Positions 8,936 through 18,131 of a stretch of 64,000 bases of DNA are shown here, one piece after another. Positions within the stretch are counted from its first letter, which is position 1; every line of letters starts with the position of its first letter. The position numbers were made by a program, and so were the translations under genes. The notes below the pieces were generated by a model that saw only the letters and a list, made by a program, of their open reading frames with translations, was not told the origin of the DNA and made no database searches. The stretch spans positions 1 through 64,000 of the forward strand of contig JAAYPJ010000018.1 of NCBI GenBank assembly GCA_012519835.1, in the 5' to 3' direction. Origin of the DNA: Clostridiales bacterium. GTDB lineage: Bacteria > Bacillota > Clostridia > Peptostreptococcales > Natronincolaceae.

Positions 8936-10192
8936 TTGAACATATTTTTCTATAGCAGAATAGACAGGGTTAATTTTTTAAAAGAAAGCTTGGGGATTAA
9001 AAATATAAATAAAGATACTGTGCAAGTTTTGACCCCTACAATGGTTGGATTGGATGGGTTCAGATTCAGAAACAGTTTTAGAAAGAATCCGGGTTATTGG
9101 TTGGAGCTGGTTTTCAGTGAGGACCAAAAAGGCCGGAATCTTTATGAGCAGTTCGCACAAAAAGTCGCACATAATAAAAAAGACAGTTTCGTTTTTTATC
9201 CGACAATTGATTTACCTGCCAAACAATTGCAGGCCGGCTGGACCGATAAATATAATTTTTGTATCAAGGATCAACATGGGGACAAGTGGAAATTGTTTTT
9301 TAGGGAACTGAAGGAACATGTAAAATGTGAACGGATGGACAACGCATATGTCGGATTAAATTTATTGTTGAGATACAATCCGTTTTTTCTGAAGAAATAT
9401 AAACGGTACTATATGTTTGAAAGGTTAGCCTATTATTACGAGCAACAGGGCAATATAGCAAAAGCCATCAGGTGTCTACGATTACAAAGCGTATTGAGCC
9501 CCGAATCTGTAGAACCCCATTTAAATATAAGCAGCTTTTATATTATCAACAATATGGAAGAGGATGCAATACGGGCATGTAAAATCGGACTGCAGAAAAA
9601 CCCTAAGGACCAATATTTAATGAGTAATTTGGTCATAGCGCTCAGCAATATAGGTGATCATGATTCCGCATTGGCATTTTTAAAACAAACATTAAAAGAT
9701 GATAGCAAGGATATATTACTTTGGAAACTGATGGGTGATTTGTATTATGAGATGGATAACAATAAAGAGGCAATTAAATGTTATAAAACCGTATTAGGCA
9801 TAAAAAATGAGAATATAAAAAATATGCCTAACTTTTATGGGGAGATATATAACTCCATAGGCGCCTGCTATTTTGAGGAAGAAAAATATAGCAAGGCGGC
9901 TAAATATTATAAAAAGGTATTAATGTATAATCCTAATGACAATTATACGCTTTTGAGTTTATCACAGATCTATTTTTATTATCTGGGGGATGTGGATACT
10001 GCCTTGAATTATACCAAATTATTGGTAGATCAGGTTCCGGATAGCGGGTTTGGGCAATATCAGTTGGGTCTTATATATATGGAATACGGATGCATAGAAA
10101 AATCGAGGTGGCACTTATACAAGGCCAGGCGCCTGATGCCCGACTATGCCCCTGTTCATGATGCTATTGAAATGATAAGAGACACCCATTAA
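8936..10192 (+). CDS. Tetratricopeptide repeat (TPR) protein
   Basis: The last two thirds, from about residue 140, consist of TPR helices. Typical A/B helix patterns such as YYEQQGNIAKAIRCL, GDLYYEMDNNKEAIKCY and GACYFEEEKYSKAAKYY indicate at least five repeats for protein-protein contact. The N-terminal 130 residues are a distinct globular part that I do not recognise. No signal peptide is seen. The start is uncertain: TTG at 8936 has GGTGAT upstream, and TTG at 8906 is also in frame. It is 94 bases upstream of comEC and in the same direction. Its partner is unknown. Confidence 0.75.
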   Translation: MNIFFYSRIDRVNFLKESLGIKNINKDTVQVLTPTMVGLDGFRFRNSFRKNPGYWLELVFSEDQKGRNLYEQFAQKVAHNKKDSFVFYPTIDLPAKQLQAGWTDKYNFCIKDQHGDKWKLFFRELKEHVKCERMDNAYVGLNLLLRYNPFFLKKYKRYYMFERLAYYYEQQGNIAKAIRCLRLQSVLSPESVEPHLNISSFYIINNMEEDAIRACKIGLQKNPKDQYLMSNLVIALSNIGDHDSALAFLKQTLKDDSKDILLWKLMGDLYYEMDNNKEAIKCYKTVLGIKNENIKNMPNFYGEIYNSIGACYFEEEKYSKAAKYYKKVLMYNPNDNYTLLSLSQIYFYYLGDVDTALNYTKLLVDQVPDSGFGQYQLGLIYMEYGCIEKSRWHLYKARRLMPDYAPVHDAIEMIRDTH

Positions 10193-10286
10193 GTTAAATA
10201 GCTGAATTGATTATTTTAATGGGTTAAAATAAAAATATACAGAGGGAAATTATATATATATGTAGAAAATACATAGGTATGGGGGG

Positions 10287-11813
10287 ATGAAAGTGAAAAG
10301 GCCCTTTGTTACTTTATGTATTTTTCTTTTTATCGGAATTATGATTGCCCATTTGTTTGATTATTCTGTATCTATGTATTGTGTTATATTTTTTGTTCTA
10401 CTTACCCTGATTTCATTTCTGATTTATGAGGGGGCATTTAACGCCCTGCTTATGTTTACCGTTATCTTTTTGGGTATATATCTGTATGGACAAAGCATAA
10501 CAGGTAGCGGATTACCTGAAGTGCTTACCCCTGACTCAATAATAAAGGTTAAAATCTTGAAAGAGGCCTCTCATAAAAGAGGTTACAACGAACATGAAGT
10601 GGAAATAATCAATATATTTGCAGACGAAAAGAGTCGGGGCATTAGAATCAACCGGAAAGCACAGCTCAATATATATCAGGGCCCGGAAGGGGATTCTATA
10701 TTTACAGTGGGAGACATAATTGAGATAAGAAATGTCAGCGTCAAGGAACTGTCAGGAAATCATAAAAAGGATGCAATAAATGGGTATGAATTATTTTTGA
10801 AAAGCAAAGGTTTGGAATATATATTAAATGCAAATACAAAAGATATAACAAAAACTGATATAAATTTTAAATACATAGATATACTCGGTAGTAGCCACAG
10901 GGTTAAGGTCTATTTAGAAGATTTTTTAGACAGCACATTGGATTTTGAAAATAGCGGTATATTAAAAAGTATCGTTTTCGGAAACCAGGGCTATCTGTCA
11001 AGAGATAAGCTGGATATGTTCTCCAAAACAGGAACAGCGCACATAATGGCGGTTTCAGGGCTGCATGTGGGGCTGATGGCAATAGTGGCGGATAAATTTT
11101 TAAGGCTGATAAACATTGGTAAAAATAAAAGGCTATATCTTACTATGATCATTCTGATATTCTATGGATATATGGTCTATTTCCCTGCGTCTATAGTGAG
11201 GGCCGGGGTTATGTATTTATTATATATAACCGCCTATTTCCTACATAAGCGGTATGATAGTGTAAATGCATTATTTTTTATAGGATTTATGCTGCTGATC
11301 CGCAGACCCTTGATTGTTCATTCAATTTCGTTTCAATTATCGTTTATGGCTACTTTAAGCATTTTGTTGTTGGGCCCGATCCTAAACAAAAGATTGGACA
11401 AAATCATAGGCCAGCTGTCCCCACTGGTATCGGTCACATTGGCAGCCCAAATAGGAACATTTCCTATCATGGCATATCATTTTAATCAGATATCGTTAGT
11501 TTCATTGGTAACAAATCTTTTGATTGTGCCCATGATGTCCCCTATGTTATCAATAACGTTTGTAAGCGTCTTGGTCGGAACTATATCCTTCAGATTGGGA
11601 TTTTTAATAAATCGAATAACTGATCATCTTTTAAATTACATCAATTGGGTCACGGTAAAATGTGCTATAATACCATATGGAAGTCTCAAGGTTGACGAAA
11701 TAAAACCCGCATACATATTTAGTTACTATGTTATATTAGCAATTATTTATTTTTTATTATGCAAGAAAAGCGATTTACAAGAAGAAAGGCCGGTTAAAGC
11801 ATATGAGTTATAA
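10287..11813 (+). CDS. comEC: ComEC/Rec2-family DNA-uptake channel protein lacking the hydrolase domain
   Basis: The 508-residue protein begins with three hydrophobic segments and a DUF4131-like soluble part. The polytopic competence domain follows, with GTAHIMAVSGLHVGLM near residues 248-263. Full ComEC proteins carry a further C-terminal metallo-beta-lactamase domain of about 250 residues, but this one ends after the last membrane helix. A GTG at 10293 spaced 6 bases from GGGGGG is an alternative start. Its stop overlaps holA by 11 bases, the standard comEC-holA arrangement. Function in transformation is inferred from the family only. Confidence 0.88.
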   Translation: MKVKRPFVTLCIFLFIGIMIAHLFDYSVSMYCVIFFVLLTLISFLIYEGAFNALLMFTVIFLGIYLYGQSITGSGLPEVLTPDSIIKVKILKEASHKRGYNEHEVEIINIFADEKSRGIRINRKAQLNIYQGPEGDSIFTVGDIIEIRNVSVKELSGNHKKDAINGYELFLKSKGLEYILNANTKDITKTDINFKYIDILGSSHRVKVYLEDFLDSTLDFENSGILKSIVFGNQGYLSRDKLDMFSKTGTAHIMAVSGLHVGLMAIVADKFLRLINIGKNKRLYLTMIILIFYGYMVYFPASIVRAGVMYLLYITAYFLHKRYDSVNALFFIGFMLLIRRPLIVHSISFQLSFMATLSILLLGPILNKRLDKIIGQLSPLVSVTLAAQIGTFPIMAYHFNQISLVSLVTNLLIVPMMSPMLSITFVSVLVGTISFRLGFLINRITDHLLNYINWVTVKCAIIPYGSLKVDEIKPAYIFSYYVILAIIYFLLCKKSDLQEERPVKAYEL

Positions 11814-12882
11814 TAAAATAATAAACAGCATTAAAAAAAATGAAATCAAAAACGTGTATCTGTTTTACGGTGAAGAAACCTATTTGATTGACGATATTTT
11901 GAAAAGACTCAAGGGAAAATTAGTTGATCCCAACTTTGAGCAGTTTAATTTTGTGCTTATTGAGGACAAGGAAGTAAATTATGAAAAGATAATCGATGCT
12001 TGCGAAACCCTGCCCTTCATGGCTGAAAAAAAATTGGTATATTTAAACGGACTGGACATTTTTAAAAAGAAGCCCGGTTCATCCCCGGAAGAGGAAGAAG
12101 AACAGTCTGTGGAATATACTGTTAAAATGTCCGAGGATGAAGAACGGTTTGTAAATTATATTGCTAAAATTCCCGAGAGTACGGTTGTTGTCTTTTACGG
12201 GAATCCTGCGGTAGACGGTAGAAGAAAAATTGTCAAACAGATTAAAAAATATGGCTGTGCGGTGGAATTCACAAAATTAAGCGAAGAAAGATTTAACAAG
12301 TGGATAAAGTGGATATTCAAAGGTCAAGGTAAATCTATAGGTGCCAAGGAGTTGGCGCTGTTTAAAAACAATTTGGATTATCTGGGAAAACGGTCTTCAC
12401 AAAATCTTTTGGACGTAGAAAATGAAATAAAAAAATTAGCAGCATTTATGGGTACAAATATAAATGTGGAACAGGAGCATATAGATAAGGCAATGGGTTC
12501 AAATTTTCATAATGATATATTCAATCTTCTCGATTCTATTGAAAAAAGCAATTATCCTGAATCTATTAAAAGGTTAAATTATATGTTGGATAAAAAGGAA
12601 CCCGCTTTGAAAATATTGGCCATGCTGGGTAACCAAATGAAAAACATACTGTCATCAAAATTACTCACCGAAGAGGGTTATTCATATAAAAAGATAGCTT
12701 CCAAATTAGGAATTCGAGATTTTGTGGCCCGTAAATGTGTGGTGCAAAGCAGAAAACTTACAATAGAGCGTTTGAGGGAACTTTTAAATCTGTTTTTGGA
12801 TGCCGATATAGCCATCAAATCAAGCGCAATGGATGAGACATTAATTATGGAAATGTTGATTTTAAAAACATGTCGGCAATAA
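11803..12882 (+). CDS. holA: DNA polymerase III delta subunit
   Basis: HolA opens the sliding clamp within the clamp-loader complex. The 359 residues fit the family. The N-terminal YLFYGEETYLIDDIL segment is the degenerate nucleotide-binding region, and the C-terminal helical domain (LAMLGNQMKNIL onwards) is typical. The ATG overlaps the comEC stop and rpsT lies next on the opposite strand, as in other Bacillota. The gene contains a short acidic insertion (EEEEEQ near residue 100). Confidence 0.95.
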   Translation: MSYNKIINSIKKNEIKNVYLFYGEETYLIDDILKRLKGKLVDPNFEQFNFVLIEDKEVNYEKIIDACETLPFMAEKKLVYLNGLDIFKKKPGSSPEEEEEQSVEYTVKMSEDEERFVNYIAKIPESTVVVFYGNPAVDGRRKIVKQIKKYGCAVEFTKLSEERFNKWIKWIFKGQGKSIGAKELALFKNNLDYLGKRSSQNLLDVENEIKKLAAFMGTNINVEQEHIDKAMGSNFHNDIFNLLDSIEKSNYPESIKRLNYMLDKKEPALKILAMLGNQMKNILSSKLLTEEGYSYKKIASKLGIRDFVARKCVVQSRKLTIERLRELLNLFLDADIAIKSSAMDETLIMEMLILKTCRQ

Positions 12883-12895
12883 AATTCCAAAAAAT

Positions 12896-12927
12896 CGAAA
12901 AAAGCGTACCGCATTGTTGTACGCTTT
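12896..12927 (-). terminator. Terminator of rpsT (minus strand)
   Basis: AAAGCGTAC (12901-12909) pairs with GTACGCTTT (12919-12927), a 9-base stem. On the minus strand it is followed by a T-rich run, so it ends rpsT transcription. On the + strand the T-run is poor, so it may also stop holA weakly. Confidence 0.75.
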
Positions 12928-12955
12928 ATGATTTAACCTGTCGCCCTGTTATCCG

Positions 12956-13222
12956 TTATATTGCCTTGTTCAGTCTTTTAGCCAATCTTGAGATTTTTCT
13001 TGAAGCCCTGGCTTTATGAATAGTTCCTTTAGCCGCAGCCTGATAAAGTTTCTTTTCAACAAATTTTAGCCTCGTTTTTGCTTCGTCATAATTCTCGGAT
13101 TCTAGAGCCTCTTCAAATCTTCTGATTGCGGTTTTAAGTTGCGATTTGATCATTCGGTTTGCTGCCGTATTTTTGGCAGTGACTAAAATTCTTTTCTGTG
13201 CTGATTTAATGTTTGCCAACAT
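12956..13222 (-). CDS. rpsT: 30S ribosomal protein S20
   Basis: S20 binds 16S rRNA and stabilises the small subunit body. The 88 residues begin MLANIKSAQKRI and are rich in lysine, arginine and alanine, ending with SRLAKRLNKAI, as S20 proteins do. The start is set at 13222 because GAGGGGGTGG lies just upstream on the minus strand; the longer frame has no ribosome site. Opposite orientation to its neighbours holA and gpr is the normal arrangement in this conserved block. Confidence 0.96.
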   Translation of the reverse strand: MLANIKSAQKRILVTAKNTAANRMIKSQLKTAIRRFEEALESENYDEAKTRLKFVEKKLYQAAAKGTIHKARASRKISRLAKRLNKAI

Positions 13223-13254
13223 ATCCACCCCCTCGCATGTCATTAACACATGTA

Positions 13255-13283
13255 ATTTTACCAGAGATTTGAATATAATGCAA
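13255..13283 (-). promoter_or_regulatory. Sigma-A-type promoter of rpsT
   Basis: On the minus strand TTGCAT (13283-13278) and TAAAAT (13260-13255) are 17 bases apart, about 30 bases upstream of the rpsT start. Confidence 0.65.
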
Positions 13284-13294
13284 TAAAAAATATG

Positions 13295-13320
13295 TTTATA
13301 TTCAGTTTATATTCAGTTTA
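13295..13320. repeat. Short tandem repeat, 11-base unit
   Basis: The unit TTTATATTCAG occurs twice in a row (13295-13305, 13306-13316) with the first four bases of a third copy. It lies between the rpsT promoter and gpr. No function is evident. Confidence 0.6.
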
Positions 13321-13438
13321 TTAACATCAGAGGGCAAAACTATACCTTATCTGATTTTTAAATACATTAATATATGGAAACCTACAGATAATAAACAAAA
13401 CAGTTCAAATATTAAAAATCATATGAGGATGGTGTGGC

Positions 13439-14416
13439 GTGATGTTTCAACCGAAGACAGACCTGGCGTCAGAAGCCAGAGAAATATATAGGGAACAGGA
13501 TCAAAGGGAGATTTTTGGTGTTTCTATGGATAAACAGGAAATAGGGGATGTTTTAATTACACGTGTAGAGGTGCTGGATGATAACGGGGCCAACGCTATA
13601 GGAAAACCGAAGGGAAAATACGTTACATTAGAGAGCAACGGTCTTAGGAAGGCCGACGCTGATTTTAAGGACGAAATGAGCAAATTGCTGGCTAAGGAAC
13701 TTAAGGCCGTAGTGCCTGAAAAAGAGAATATGAAGGTGCTTGTGGTGGGATTAGGAAACCGGGATGTAACCCCGGACTCTTTAGGTCCGAAGGTTGTATC
13801 AAAGGTTTTTGTTACACGGCACATGTTCAAGTTTTATAATAAAGAAGAAGACAAGGATCTCATAGAGTTAAGTGCGGTTTCCCCGGGAGTAATGGGGACT
13901 ACAGGCTTGGAAATCAGTGAAATAATAAAAGGGATAGTTGACAATTCAAAACCTGATATTGTTATTGCAGTGGATGCATTGGCTTCAAGGAAGGTGGAAA
14001 GGATTAATTCGACAATACAGATTTCTACATCCGGAATTGTGCCCGGCTCGGGGATAGGAAACGAGCGAAAGGCTTTGGATGAACCGAGTCTGGGTGTGCC
14101 TGTCATTTCAATAGGCGTGCCGACTGTGGTAGATGCCGCGACCCTGACCAGTGATACTATAGAATTGGTGATCAATGCGTTTTCCCAACAGACAAAGGTT
14201 GGTTCGCAGTTTTATAATATGTTAAAAGAATTAAAAAAAGAGGAGAAATATGAACTGATCAAGGAGGTGTTGGAACCATACAGTGCCAATATAATTGTTA
14301 CTCCAAAGGGGGTAGATGAGATAATCGCAGACCTTTCACAAATTATCGCAAACGGTATTAACATTGCGCTGCACCCGGGGATTGACTTAAAAGATGTTAA
14401 TCGGTATATAAATTAG
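13439..14416 (+). CDS. gpr: Germination protease GPR
   Basis: GPR degrades the small acid-soluble spore proteins during germination. The enzyme is made in the forespore as an inactive precursor that removes its own N-terminal peptide. The protein shows the family blocks GLGNRDVTPDSLGPKV, SPGVMGTTGLE and VDALASRK, and 325 residues is a normal length. Either GTG at 13439 or the adjacent ATG at 13442 can start it. Its place upstream of spoIIP is conserved and shows that the host makes endospores. Confidence 0.97.
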   Translation: MMFQPKTDLASEAREIYREQDQREIFGVSMDKQEIGDVLITRVEVLDDNGANAIGKPKGKYVTLESNGLRKADADFKDEMSKLLAKELKAVVPEKENMKVLVVGLGNRDVTPDSLGPKVVSKVFVTRHMFKFYNKEEDKDLIELSAVSPGVMGTTGLEISEIIKGIVDNSKPDIVIAVDALASRKVERINSTIQISTSGIVPGSGIGNERKALDEPSLGVPVISIGVPTVVDAATLTSDTIELVINAFSQQTKVGSQFYNMLKELKKEEKYELIKEVLEPYSANIIVTPKGVDEIIADLSQIIANGINIALHPGIDLKDVNRYIN

Positions 14417-14423
14417 TTAGTAA

Positions 14424-14481
14424 TAAAGCACCTATCATTTTCATAATTATTATAGAAATATAAATAAAAGTGGGTGCTTTA
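14424..14481 (+). promoter_or_regulatory. Hairpin between gpr and spoIIP that covers the spoIIP ribosome site
   Basis: TAAAGCACCTA (14424-14434) can pair with TGGGTGCTTTA (14471-14481) over 11 bases with one G-U pair and a 36-base AT-rich loop. The right arm contains the GGGTG ribosome site of spoIIP. The hairpin could end gpr transcription or reduce spoIIP translation. Confidence 0.5.
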
Positions 14482-14482
14482 C

Positions 14483-15769
14483 TTGAATAAACATATGAAA
14501 ATACCAAAAGGTTGTCGTAATATTGTTATTTTATTATTGGTCTTGCCGGCATTATTTTTGATATCAAAGCCGGCATTTGGTGGGAAACCTTTGAGTGTGT
14601 TCAGTAACAAAAATTATCAAGGTGAAATCTTAAAACTGAGTGAAAACAAAAAAATAGACAACAATTTTTTTATTAGAATAGTTCAACACACATTCCCAAA
14701 CAAAAAAGCCCAAGAACGATATAATCTGATGTCTCCGTTTAAAAAATTGGGCTCATCCTTTTTTACAGGTATATTCAGAATAAATCCCGGCAATCCGCTG
14801 ACCTTTATACAGGCACAGTTTCCGGTGGCGGCTTCACATCATGACAGGTTAATGGCCGGTATACCCAATAGGGACAAACGGGCGGATACAGAAGAAGACT
14901 GGTCGAAGGAAATTCATTTTGTTGATTATGATGAGGGAGGGGGAACTGTGGCCGTCGACAGCAGTACCACCGACAGATATGGTACCGATGAAAATGAACT
15001 TATGGACAATGATTCCGACGGAATGGGGGAAGGCACATATGCGATAGACGATGAAAATATTGTTGACAGTTTAAATCCCGTTTCCGCGACAAATTTGAAA
15101 GACGTGCCAAAACCGAAACCTATAAAAATCGAAAAAAACAAACCATGTGTTTTAATATACCATACCCATGGAACTGAATCATATAAACCGATGACCGAGG
15201 GCAACTATCACAGTTTAAAAAAGGAATATACCGTAATGGGGGCGGCAAATATTATCGCCGGGGAATTAGAAAAAAAGGGTTACAAAACAATACATGATAC
15301 CACATATCATGATTACCCTTCCTATAGCGGTTCCTATAACAGGTCTGCTGTCACTGCCAAATCTATATTAGAAAAGAATCCTACAATAAAGGTGATTTTG
15401 GACATACATAGGGACGGATACGACAAGATAGACACAAGAAAAGACAAATCAAAATTGATTGAAAACAGCAGGATCAAAATAAATGGCGAACATGTTGCAC
15501 GTTTTCAGTTTGTTATCGGTGCGACCAGTAAAAACAGGAAAGAAGTAGAGTGTTTTGCCCGTTTTGTTAAGGCGGTGAGCGACAGCAAATATCCCGGTTT
15601 TAGCAAGGAAATTTTAGTTAAACAGTATGGAAGCTATAACCAATATTTGTCTGATTATGCAGCATTAGTAGAGCTTGGCGCCAACTCTAATACCATAGAG
15701 GAAGCTGAGAAAGCGGGTTATTATTTTGCTGATGTTGTTGGCGATGCATTAAAGTTATTATCCGAGTAA
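14483..15769 (+). CDS. spoIIP: Stage II sporulation protein P (SpoIIP)
   Basis: SpoIIP is the amidase/endopeptidase of the SpoIIDMP complex that degrades septal peptidoglycan during engulfment. An N-terminal membrane anchor (about residues 9-30) precedes a linker of about 190 residues and the catalytic domain. The zinc-site motifs YHTHGTESY and DIHRDG are present, and VELGANSNT lies near the C-terminus. TTG at 14483 is chosen because GGGTG lies 6 bases upstream; ATG at 14495 is an alternative. About 428 residues. Orthologues are normally transcribed in the mother cell; no clear promoter was assigned here. Confidence 0.95.
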   Translation: MNKHMKIPKGCRNIVILLLVLPALFLISKPAFGGKPLSVFSNKNYQGEILKLSENKKIDNNFFIRIVQHTFPNKKAQERYNLMSPFKKLGSSFFTGIFRINPGNPLTFIQAQFPVAASHHDRLMAGIPNRDKRADTEEDWSKEIHFVDYDEGGGTVAVDSSTTDRYGTDENELMDNDSDGMGEGTYAIDDENIVDSLNPVSATNLKDVPKPKPIKIEKNKPCVLIYHTHGTESYKPMTEGNYHSLKKEYTVMGAANIIAGELEKKGYKTIHDTTYHDYPSYSGSYNRSAVTAKSILEKNPTIKVILDIHRDGYDKIDTRKDKSKLIENSRIKINGEHVARFQFVIGATSKNRKEVECFARFVKAVSDSKYPGFSKEILVKQYGSYNQYLSDYAALVELGANSNTIEEAEKAGYYFADVVGDALKLLSE

Positions 15770-15823
15770 ATTTAAACAGGTTTAAAAACTATAAAAAAGC
15801 CTACAATATGTATGGTGATGTGA

Positions 15824-16075
15824 ATGAGTAGGGCAGGACGTAAAAAAACAGAAAACAAATTAAAAAGACTTTTTAAAATATGCATTTTAATACAAATCAC
15901 TTTATTGATTTGCGGCCTATTGGCTGTAGATTTTCAAATAAGAACAACATTGGGGATAGACGAAGTCAGTTTGATATCATATAAGCAGGAAGGGGAAGGC
16001 AGATATATAATTCACATAATGGGAAACTCTTATTTGTTCGATGTTTCCACCTATAGGATCCAAAACATGCGATAG
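15824..16075 (+). CDS. Small single-span membrane protein in the yqxA position
   Basis: The 83-residue protein has a basic N-terminus (RAGRKKTENKLKR), one hydrophobic span at about residues 18-37, and a short external tail. It lies between spoIIP and lepA, exactly where Bacillus subtilis has yqxA (DUF3679), but I see no firm sequence match. The ATG has GGTGATGTG upstream. It may be a diverged YqxA equivalent. Function is unknown. Confidence 0.65.
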   Translation: MSRAGRKKTENKLKRLFKICILIQITLLICGLLAVDFQIRTTLGIDEVSLISYKQEGEGRYIIHIMGNSYLFDVSTYRIQNMR

Positions 16076-16126
16076 GTTTGCACAATTAAAGAAAATGGCT
16101 TATAGTATAAAGGGAGGGAGCTAAAA

Positions 16127-16152
16127 GTGTCGGTTATTCCGGCATTTTTTTA
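16127..16152 (+). terminator. Terminator upstream of lepA
   Basis: TGTCGG pairs with CCGGCA (one G-U pair) around a TTATT loop, followed by seven T. It separates the sporulation genes from the lepA transcript. Confidence 0.6.
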
Positions 16153-16250
16153 TAGGAGTGATCAGAATTATAAATTGTTTATTGTAGCTACAAAATATAA
16201 AAATTGTGTGATATACTTTAAAAAATTATGTACAGTTGGGGAGGAAGGAT

Positions 16251-18059
16251 ATGCCAGGCGATCGACAAAAGAGAATTCGGAACTTTTCCATTATTGCTCA
16301 TATTGACCACGGTAAATCTACTTTGGCGGACAGGCTTATTGAATATACGGGTATAATTTCTCAGAGGGAAATGCAAAACCAGGTGCTGGACAATATGGAC
16401 CTGGAAAAAGAACGCGGGATCACAATAAAATTACAAACAGTTCGTCTTGTGTACAGGGCTGGAGATGGAGAAGAATATTATTTAAATCTCATAGATACCC
16501 CCGGGCATGTAGATTTTACATACGAGGTATCCAGGAGTTTAGCGGCCTGTGAGGGGGCCATATTGATCGTGGACGCATCACAGGGCATAGAGGCACAAAC
16601 CCTAGCCAATGTATATCTGGCCCTGGAACAGGATCTGGAGATAATACCGGTTATAAATAAAATTGACTTGCCCAGTGCCAGACCGGATGAAATAAAAAGG
16701 GAGATTGAAGATATTATCGGACTGGATGCAAGTGAAGCACCTTTAATTTCCGCAAAGGAAGGGTTAAATATTGAGGATGTATTAGAATATATTGTAAGAA
16801 AGGTTCCGCCACCCGCAGGAGATGAAAATGCGCCGCTGAAGGCACTGATATTTGATTCTTTTTATGACAGCTATAGGGGGGTTATAGCCTATATTCGGGT
16901 GATGGAAGGTAAAATCGAAAAGGGTATGAAAATAAAGATGATGGCTACAGGTAAAAAATTTGAGGTTATCGAAACCGGTGTTTTTTCACTGGATCCGATA
17001 CAGGTGGATTACTTGAAGGCCGGAGATGTAGGCTATGTGGCTGCCAGTATCAAGGACGTAAGGCATTGCCGTGTAGGGGATACAATTACAGATGCATCAA
17101 ACCCGACATCGGAACCTCTGCCGGGATACAGAAAGGTCAATCCTATGGTGTACTGTGGCATATATCCTGCAGAAGGCGAAAAGTATGAGGATATAAGGGA
17201 TGCCCTCGAGAAACTTCAGGTAAATGATGCTGCACTTATTTTTGAACCTGAGACATCCGTTGCGTTAGGTTTTGGTTTCAGATGCGGTTTTCTCGGTTTG
17301 CTTCATATGGAAATTGTTCAGGAAAGGCTGGAGAGAGAATTTGATTTGGATCTTATAACCACCGCACCGAGCGTTATATATAAGATCACCAAAACGGATG
17401 GGGAGGTTCTGATGATTCAAAATCCCGCAAATCTACCGCCACAGCAAGAGGTAAGCATTATGGAGGAGCCCATTGTCGAGGCCACGATCATGGTTCCGAA
17501 TATTTATGTGGGGGCTGTTATGGAGCTGTGTCAAGAACGGCGCGGAGAGATGAAGGATATGCAGTATATTGATGAAAACAGGGTTAATCTTCACTATGAA
17601 ATGCCCCTGAATGAAGTGATTTATGATTTTTTCGATGCGTTGAAATCAAGGACGAGGGGTTATGGATCCTTGGATTATGAATTTATAGGGTACCGTCAAT
17701 CCAATTTGGTCAAATTGGATATTTTAATAAATGGGGAACAGGTCGATGCGTTATCATTTATAGTGCATAACAGCAAGGCTTATGCCCGGGGCAAAGCCAT
17801 ATGCGAAAGATTAAAGGATGAAATTCCGAGGCACCAGTTTGCTATACCGATTCAGGCAGCCATCGGAAACAAAATAATATCCCGTGAAACTATCAGAGCA
17901 CTCAGGAAAGATGTATTGGCTAAATGTTATGGCGGGGATATAACAAGGAAGAAAAAGCTTTTAGAAAAACAAAAAGAAGGTAAAAAGCGTATGAGACAGG
18001 TGGGGAGCGTAGAGGTTCCACAGAAAGCATTTATGTCTGTATTGAAACTGGATGACTGA
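16251..18059 (+). CDS. lepA: Elongation factor 4 (LepA)
   Basis: LepA is a ribosome-binding translational GTPase involved in initiation or back-translocation. The G motifs are clear: [14 protein letters not shown] (G1), RGITI (G2), DTPGHVDF (G3), NKIDLP (G4) and SAKEG (G5). The LepA-specific C-terminal domain follows. ATG at 16251 has GGGGAGG upstream and gives 602 residues; an in-frame TTG at 16236 lies within the ribosome site and is rejected. Gene order spoIIP-lepA-hemW-hrcA is conserved. Confidence 0.97.
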   Translation: MPGDRQKRIRNFSIIAHIDHGKSTLADRLIEYTGIISQREMQNQVLDNMDLEKERGITIKLQTVRLVYRAGDGEEYYLNLIDTPGHVDFTYEVSRSLAACEGAILIVDASQGIEAQTLANVYLALEQDLEIIPVINKIDLPSARPDEIKREIEDIIGLDASEAPLISAKEGLNIEDVLEYIVRKVPPPAGDENAPLKALIFDSFYDSYRGVIAYIRVMEGKIEKGMKIKMMATGKKFEVIETGVFSLDPIQVDYLKAGDVGYVAASIKDVRHCRVGDTITDASNPTSEPLPGYRKVNPMVYCGIYPAEGEKYEDIRDALEKLQVNDAALIFEPETSVALGFGFRCGFLGLLHMEIVQERLEREFDLDLITTAPSVIYKITKTDGEVLMIQNPANLPPQQEVSIMEEPIVEATIMVPNIYVGAVMELCQERRGEMKDMQYIDENRVNLHYEMPLNEVIYDFFDALKSRTRGYGSLDYEFIGYRQSNLVKLDILINGEQVDALSFIVHNSKAYARGKAICERLKDEIPRHQFAIPIQAAIGNKIISRETIRALRKDVLAKCYGGDITRKKKLLEKQKEGKKRMRQVGSVEVPQKAFMSVLKLDD

Positions 18060-18062
18060 TAA

Positions 18063-18107
18063 TGTGTCACGGGGACGGGGGTTTTGCCGGATGACCATTG
18101 TGACACA
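18063..18107. repeat. GGGGACG-core palindromic element, copy 1
   Basis: Terminal arms TGTGTCAC (18063-18070) and GTGACACA (18100-18107) are exact reverse complements. They enclose the core GGGGACGG and a T-stretch. The core recurs at 26561 and 26581 with different arms. The layout resembles the REP-like palindromes linked to Y1 (RAYT) transposases in Bacillota, but no transposase is in the window. Confidence 0.7.
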
Positions 18108-18131
18108 TAAATTACAAACGGCGGTGAAAAT

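Noticed and set aside
13295-13320. Tandem 11-base repeat as a start of a CRISPR array
   Set aside because: There are no spacers; the units are directly adjacent and only 2.4 copies long. No cas genes are in the window.
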